A stretch of DNA of 9,215 nt, taken from contig WLEH01000023.1 in NCBI GenBank assembly GCA_009704345.1, forward strand, positions 1 through 9,215, written 5' to 3'. Within the stretch, counting starts at the first letter, position 1. Each line of letters opens with the position of its first letter. Made by a program: the position numbers and the translations under genes. Shown here piece after piece: positions 6,133 through 9,215 of this stretch. The DNA comes from Actinomycetota bacterium (lineage in GTDB: Bacteria > Actinomycetota > Actinomycetes > S36-B12 > UBA5976). The notes beneath the pieces are model-generated. The model was not told where the DNA came from. It made no database searches and saw nothing but the letters and a program-made list of their open reading frames with translations.

Positions 6133-6192
6133 CCTCCTAGCTAACACGGGGAATCTTACCCGTAATATGAATCTCCGGTATTTTGAAAAAGG
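6133..6192. promoter_or_regulatory. Divergent promoter region between nfeD-type operon and MpaB-type gene
   Basis: On the minus strand, TAAGAT (complement of 6153-6158) lies about 26 bases before the NfeD start and would place its transcript start near 6146, with AGGAGG (complement of 6133-6138) in the leader. On the plus strand, TATTTT at 6179-6184 has a 17-base spacer to a weak -35, TTACCC at 6156-6161, giving a start near 6191. ACGGG (6146-6150) and CCCGT (6159-6163) form an inverted repeat with an 8-base spacer over the minus -10, a possible operator. Confidence 0.45.
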
Positions 6193-6204
6193 TTGAATAT
6201 CAGT

Positions 6205-7110
6205 ATGAGCAATCTGGTCCAACGTTTTGTGGCAAAGCGATTTCGCAGAATTATCGCCAATAGCCCAGACGGCGTACCACCATGGTTAACCGCCGTTGCC
6301 GCCGGCGATGATGCTGGGTTGTTTTTGCCAACTGATGCGCCTTGGGTGGTGCACGGTGATTTGGCCACGTTGATTGGTGGTATTAGAGCGCTGTTAATGC
6401 AAGCTCTTCATCCTGGCACACTCGCAGGAGTTGCAACTCATTCCCGCTATGAAACTGATCCACTGGGTCGATTAGCTGGAACTACGCGTTGGTTAACGGT
6501 TACAACGTTTGGCTCGATCCAAGCAATTGATGATGAGGCAAATCGTGTTAATCGAATGCATCAACGGGTAGTAGGCAACTTCACTACTGGGAACGGTGAA
6601 AATCGAAGTTTTCAAGCAGCGGATCCTGATTTACTGCTATGGGTTCATATTGCATTTACCAATTCATTTTTAACGGCGCACGAACTCTATGGTGCTGAAT
6701 CAATTCCAGGAGGCGCTGACAACTATGTCGCGCAGTGGTCAAAATCAGTTTCCCGACTTGGTCTATCACAAGCTCCAATGACTAAGGCTGAATTAGACCA
6801 AACCCTGCTGGACTATTACACAAGAAATGAATTAGCCATATCGGAAAGCACTGCGCGGGTAATTAGTTTTATTCAAAATCCGCCTCTACCTAAAATTGCA
6901 TCACTTGTTTATGCCCTGCTTTATCAAGCAGCCGTTGCATCAATTCCAAATCCTTATCGCAGTTTACTAAATCTAAAAGCTATGCCACTTAGATTGATTC
7001 GACCTATTATGCGGATATTCTTATTTGTTTTAGCAAAATCAATTGGGCCAGAATCACCGATTGAAGAAGCTGCACTCACTCGGTTGCGAAGGATAGGTGC
7101 AATTAGTTAA
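6205..7110 (+). CDS. MpaB/DUF2236-family putative oxygenase
   Basis: A 301-residue protein of the DUF2236/MpaB type (related to rubber-oxygenase Lcp-like haem proteins). Diagnostic blocks are G-G-I-R-A-L-L-M-Q-A-L-H-P with His69, then H-S-R-Y with His79, D-P-L-G-R-L-A-G-T-T-R-W-L-T-V-T-T-F-G around 85-103, R-V-N-R-M-H-Q-R-V-V-G with His119, and D-P-D-L-L-L-W-V-H with His148. These conserved His and Arg residues are candidates for haem or metal contacts, based on the family. The substrate is unknown. The ATG at 6205 is preceded by AAAGG ending 12 bases upstream, which is rather long spacing. A TTG at 6193 directly after that motif is too close to be used. The 3' end overlaps the convergent ABM gene by 8 bases. 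The nfeD-type operon diverges from it. Confidence 0.87.
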   Translation: MSNLVQRFVAKRFRRIIANSPDGVPPWLTAVAAGDDAGLFLPTDAPWVVHGDLATLIGGIRALLMQALHPGTLAGVATHSRYETDPLGRLAGTTRWLTVTTFGSIQAIDDEANRVNRMHQRVVGNFTTGNGENRSFQAADPDLLLWVHIAFTNSFLTAHELYGAESIPGGADNYVAQWSKSVSRLGLSQAPMTKAELDQTLLDYYTRNELAISESTARVISFIQNPPLPKIASLVYALLYQAAVASIPNPYRSLLNLKAMPLRLIRPIMRIFLFVLAKSIGPESPIEEAALTRLRRIGAIS

Positions 7111-7393
7111 CTTGCCAATGAGTTATTTCAGGTGCTGCAGCAAAAAATGGGCCAATTAAGCCGCGCCATTGCGTAAAAAGATCCGACTCACGAAATCCAA
7201 CCGTGTGATCTTCTAAGGTGTTCCAATAAATATGAAGCAAGTAAGTGTCAGACTCTTCTTCCCCAGTTAAGAACTCAAACTTAACAAAGCCAGGCGACTT
7301 ACTTAATACATCCGATACTGCTTTGGCCAATGCTGTTTCAAAATCTGCTCTATTTTCAGTAGCAACTTTGATTTTTGCAGTTTCTAAAATCAC
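7103..7393 (-). CDS. Antibiotic biosynthesis monooxygenase (ABM) domain protein
   Basis: A 96-residue single-domain protein with the ferredoxin-like ABM fold pattern. A first strand (I-L-E-T-A-K-I-K-V) is followed by a helix (about 15-31), P-G-F-V-K-F-E-F-L at 34-42, Y-L-L-H-I-Y-W-N at 51-58, H-T-V-G-F-R-E-S-D-L-F-T-Q-W-R around 63-77, and a closing strand ending in H-W. Members are small cofactor-poor monooxygenases, quinol oxidases or haem-degrading proteins, and many have no known substrate, so the family name should not be read as antibiotic synthesis. The start is GTG (complement of 7391-7393). Homologues begin at this point, and a TATAGA box on the same strand gives a leader of about 10 bases. 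It faces the MpaB-type gene tail to tail with an 8-base overlap and diverges from the aldo/keto reductase. Confidence 0.85.
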   Translation of the reverse strand: MILETAKIKVATENRADFETALAKAVSDVLSKSPGFVKFEFLTGEEESDTYLLHIYWNTLEDHTVGFRESDLFTQWRGLIGPFFAAAPEITHWQVN

Positions 7394-7402
7394 TTCAATT
7401 CC

Positions 7403-7424
7403 AATCTGCTCTATAGTGACGACA
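7403..7424. promoter_or_regulatory. Bidirectional promoter with shared symmetric -10 core
   Basis: The palindrome CTATAG at 7411-7416 yields TATAGT on the plus strand (7412-7417), exactly six bases before the ATG at 7424, and TATAGA on the minus strand (complement of 7410-7415), which predicts a start near 7403 for the ABM gene. Transcription in the two directions should compete or be co-regulated. Neither side has a clear -35 box. Confidence 0.6.
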
Positions 7425-8350
7425 TGATAAATCTCCCAAATACTGACCTAACCGTACACCCGCTTTGCTTAGGTGGAAATGTATTTGGTTGGAGCGCTCC
7501 GAAACCACAATCATTTAATGTGCTTAATCATTACTTTGATGGTGGCGGCAATTTTATTGATACTGCGGATCTCTATTCAGAATGGGCAGAGGGAAATTCC
7601 GGCGGTGAGTCTGAAACCATCATTGGTGAGTGGATGAAATCTAAAAACAATCGTGCCCAAATGGTTATTGGCACAAAAGTATCAAAACTGTCTACCCGAA
7701 AAGGTTTATCAAAACAAAACATTTTGTTAGCTTGTGAAGATTCACTTCGTCGACTTCAAACTGATTACATTGATATTTATTATTCACATGAAGACGATCC
7801 CACAGTGCCTATGGAAGAAACTCTTTTAGCTTATCAGGAGTTAATTTCAGCAGGGAAAGTAAGATATATTGCCGCATCCCAACATACCGCAGCACGACTA
7901 GCAACAGCATTAGAGATTTCAAAAACTAGTAATTTACCAAGCTACATTGCGCTACAAGATCATTACAACTTAGTTCATCGGGAACCTTTTGAATCTGAGC
8001 AAGCAGCGGTTCTCAAGAAACACAACCTTTCGATGATTCCTTTTTTTGGATTAGCCACCGGTTTCTTAACTGGAAAATATCGGCCAGGTCAATTAGTTGA
8101 ATCAGTTCGCGCCAAGAGTGTGGAAAAGTATCAGAATGAGAAAGGTTGGAAAATCGTGGCAGCAGTTGATCAGATTGCGAATGCAAGAAATACAACTATG
8201 TCGGCGATCGCGCTTGCTTGGCTTAGAGCGCATCCGCAAGTAAGCGCGCCAATTGCCAGTGCTCGCACTGTGGCACAACTGACTGAAATCATGCCGGTAG
8301 TTGAGCTTTCTGGTGCTGAAATAACCCGACTTAATGCGGTATCTGCTTAA
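7424..8350 (+). CDS. Aldo/keto reductase
   Basis: A 308-residue (alpha/beta)8 NADPH-dependent oxidoreductase. The full catalytic tetrad is visible: Asp46 and Tyr51 in F-I-D-T-A-D-L-Y-S, Lys85 in I-G-T-K-V, and His122 in Y-Y-S-H-E-D-D. P-M-E-E-T-L and A-G-K-V-R-Y-I-A-A-S follow, typical of the bacterial AKR group that includes sugar- and aldehyde-reducing enzymes. The C-terminal A-L-A-W-L-R-A-H-P-Q-V-S-A-P-I-A-S-A-R-T block fits the cofactor-binding end of the barrel. Length is normal and nothing is broken. Physiological substrate unknown; reduction of aldehydes or ketones is the safe statement. The ATG at 7424 has no ribosome binding site but stands six bases behind TATAGT, so it is probably leaderless. 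The divergent neighbour is the ABM gene, and TrhO starts 32 bases downstream. Confidence 0.94.
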   Translation: MINLPNTDLTVHPLCLGGNVFGWSAPKPQSFNVLNHYFDGGGNFIDTADLYSEWAEGNSGGESETIIGEWMKSKNNRAQMVIGTKVSKLSTRKGLSKQNILLACEDSLRRLQTDYIDIYYSHEDDPTVPMEETLLAYQELISAGKVRYIAASQHTAARLATALEISKTSNLPSYIALQDHYNLVHREPFESEQAAVLKKHNLSMIPFFGLATGFLTGKYRPGQLVESVRAKSVEKYQNEKGWKIVAAVDQIANARNTTMSAIALAWLRAHPQVSAPIASARTVAQLTEIMPVVELSGAEITRLNAVSA

Positions 8351-8370
8351 CGTTTGATTAACGCCCTGTT

Positions 8371-8382
8371 TAAAATACCGCC
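8371..8382 (+). promoter_or_regulatory. -10 element placing a leaderless start at 8383
   Basis: TAAAAT at 8371-8376 is followed by six bases (ACCGCC) and then the ATG at 8383. The spacer closely resembles CCCGCC before the leader ORF at 358. No Shine-Dalgarno is present. The gene can therefore be transcribed independently of the aldo/keto reductase upstream. Confidence 0.65.
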
Positions 8383-9215
8383 ATGCGGGAGCCCAAGGTA
8401 ATTTTGTTTTATGCCTTTACCCCTATTGCTGATCCAGAGGCAATTAGGTTATGGCAGAAAACGTTGTGTGAGTCTCTGGACCTAAAAGGCCGTATCTTGA
8501 TTTCGGAGCACGGAATTAATGGCACTTTAGGTGGCGAGATCTCTCGATTGAAGAAATACACCAAGGCAACAAAGGAATTCCCAGGCTTTAGAGGAATTGA
8601 CTTCAAATGGTCTGATGGAACTGGGAATGATTTTCCACGCCTCATGGTTAAAGTTAAACCTGAATTAGTTGCGTTTGGCACTCCATATCAGATCAAAGTT
8701 AATGAGCGCGGTGTTGTTGGTGGCGGTATTCATCTAAAGCCACAACAAGTTCATAAACTAGTTGAAGAACGTGGCGACGAAGTAGTTTTCTTTGATGGCC
8801 GTAATTCATGGGAAGCAAAAATTGGTAAATTCAAGAATGCAGTAGTGCCAGAAACCACTACTACCAGAGACTTTGTTGCAGAATTAGATAGCGGTAAATA
8901 CGATCATTTGAAAGAAAAACCAATTGTTACATATTGCACTGGCGGCATTCGTTGTGAAATTCTGTCTTCACTTATGAAAGAGCGAGGCTTCAAAGAGGTT
9001 TATCAGATTGATGGTGGAATTGTTAAGTACGGTACTAAGTATCGAGATAGTGGGCTTTGGGAAGGTTCATTATTCATGTTTGATGGTCGTATGACAATTG
9101 ACTTTAGTGATCAGACTAAGGTAATCGGTGAATGTGAAAAATGTAATGAACCAACCAAACAATATTACAATTGCGCTCGAGCTCTATGCCACCGACTTAT
9201 TCTGCTTTGTGATGA
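8383..9215 (+). CDS. trhO: tRNA U34 hydroxylase TrhO, rhodanese-type (UPF0176), 3' end outside window
   Basis: I translated 277 codons from ATG 8383 with no stop before the window end. The N-terminal part (about 6-90) has the UPF0176 pattern: I-L-F-Y-A-F-T-P, R-I-L-I-S-E-H-G-I-N-G-T-L, and D-F-P-R-L-M-V-K-V-K. The rhodanese domain follows, with F-F-D-G-R-N around 135-140 and the active loop Y-C-T-G-G-I-R-C-E with catalytic Cys185 and Cys191, then Q-I-D-G-G-I-V-K-Y-G. After it come D-G-R-M and a Cys-rich tail (C-E-K-C, N-C-A, L-C-H, L-C-D-E), the zinc-like C-terminal motif of the family, which is cut before its last Cys. TrhO makes 5-hydroxyuridine at tRNA position 34 in an oxygen-dependent reaction. 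In DGRN a Gly stands where many family members have another residue. The start is supported by the -10 box six bases upstream (leaderless). Only a few residues should be missing. Confidence 0.93.
   Translation, partial: MREPKVILFYAFTPIADPEAIRLWQKTLCESLDLKGRILISEHGINGTLGGEISRLKKYTKATKEFPGFRGIDFKWSDGTGNDFPRLMVKVKPELVAFGTPYQIKVNERGVVGGGIHLKPQQVHKLVEERGDEVVFFDGRNSWEAKIGKFKNAVVPETTTTRDFVAELDSGKYDHLKEKPIVTYCTGGIRCEILSSLMKERGFKEVYQIDGGIVKYGTKYRDSGLWEGSLFMFDGRMTIDFSDQTKVIGECEKCNEPTKQYYNCARALCHRLILLCD

Noticed and set aside
8409..8681. Minus-strand 90-residue open frame
   Set aside because: It is antisense to the trhO coding region, which is clearly the real gene.
1..9215. Phage defence, CRISPR, mobile element, tRNA or rRNA content
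   Set aside because: No spaced repeats, transposase or integrase motifs, or cloverleaf patterns seen; every kilobase is filled by recognisable chromosomal genes.

Overview
The window looks like a chromosomal piece of a low-GC, streamlined actinobacterium. A freshwater acI/Nanopelagicales-type genome is my best guess, as an inference and not a proven placement. The reasons are AT-leaning coding sequence, gaps of only a few bases to about 170 bases, an actinobacterial pairing of thioredoxin with a DUF4395 membrane protein, a Cys-rich leader peptide of the kind described in mycobacteria and streptomycetes, and many genes that start with no ribosome binding site directly behind a TAnnnT box (leaderless transcripts). 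There are no IS elements, CRISPR arrays, tRNA or rRNA genes.

Left part (1-942): the 3' part of a thioredoxin gene, then a short intergenic region with an untracked 26-codon leaderless ORF ending in two Cys codons and a stop. A perfect 10-bp hairpin overlaps its last Cys codon and stop codon. A DUF4395 membrane protein with a CLGC motif follows. I read this as a cysteine-responsive attenuator controlling DUF4395, and it is the most interesting element here.

Middle (963-3857): a lipoprotein alpha/beta hydrolase and a CoA-acylating (methyl)malonate-semialdehyde dehydrogenase, both on the plus strand. Convergent to these lies a minus-strand operon (6127 down to 3867) encoding NfeD, an SPFH/stomatin-like membrane scaffold protein and a pirin, with 4 and 7 bases between genes.

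Right part (6205-9215): an MpaB/DUF2236-family putative oxygenase (plus), which overlaps tail to tail with a small ABM-domain protein (minus). That gene is divergent from an aldo/keto reductase (plus), and the two share a symmetric -10 element. Last comes a leaderless rhodanese-type tRNA U34 hydroxylase (TrhO), cut by the window end.

Functionally the region is mostly housekeeping and accessory metabolism: redox and sulfur handling on the left, membrane quality control in the middle, and small oxidoreductases on the right. Apart from the NfeD-SPFH-pirin operon and the thioredoxin/DUF4395 pair, the genes do not form an obvious single pathway.
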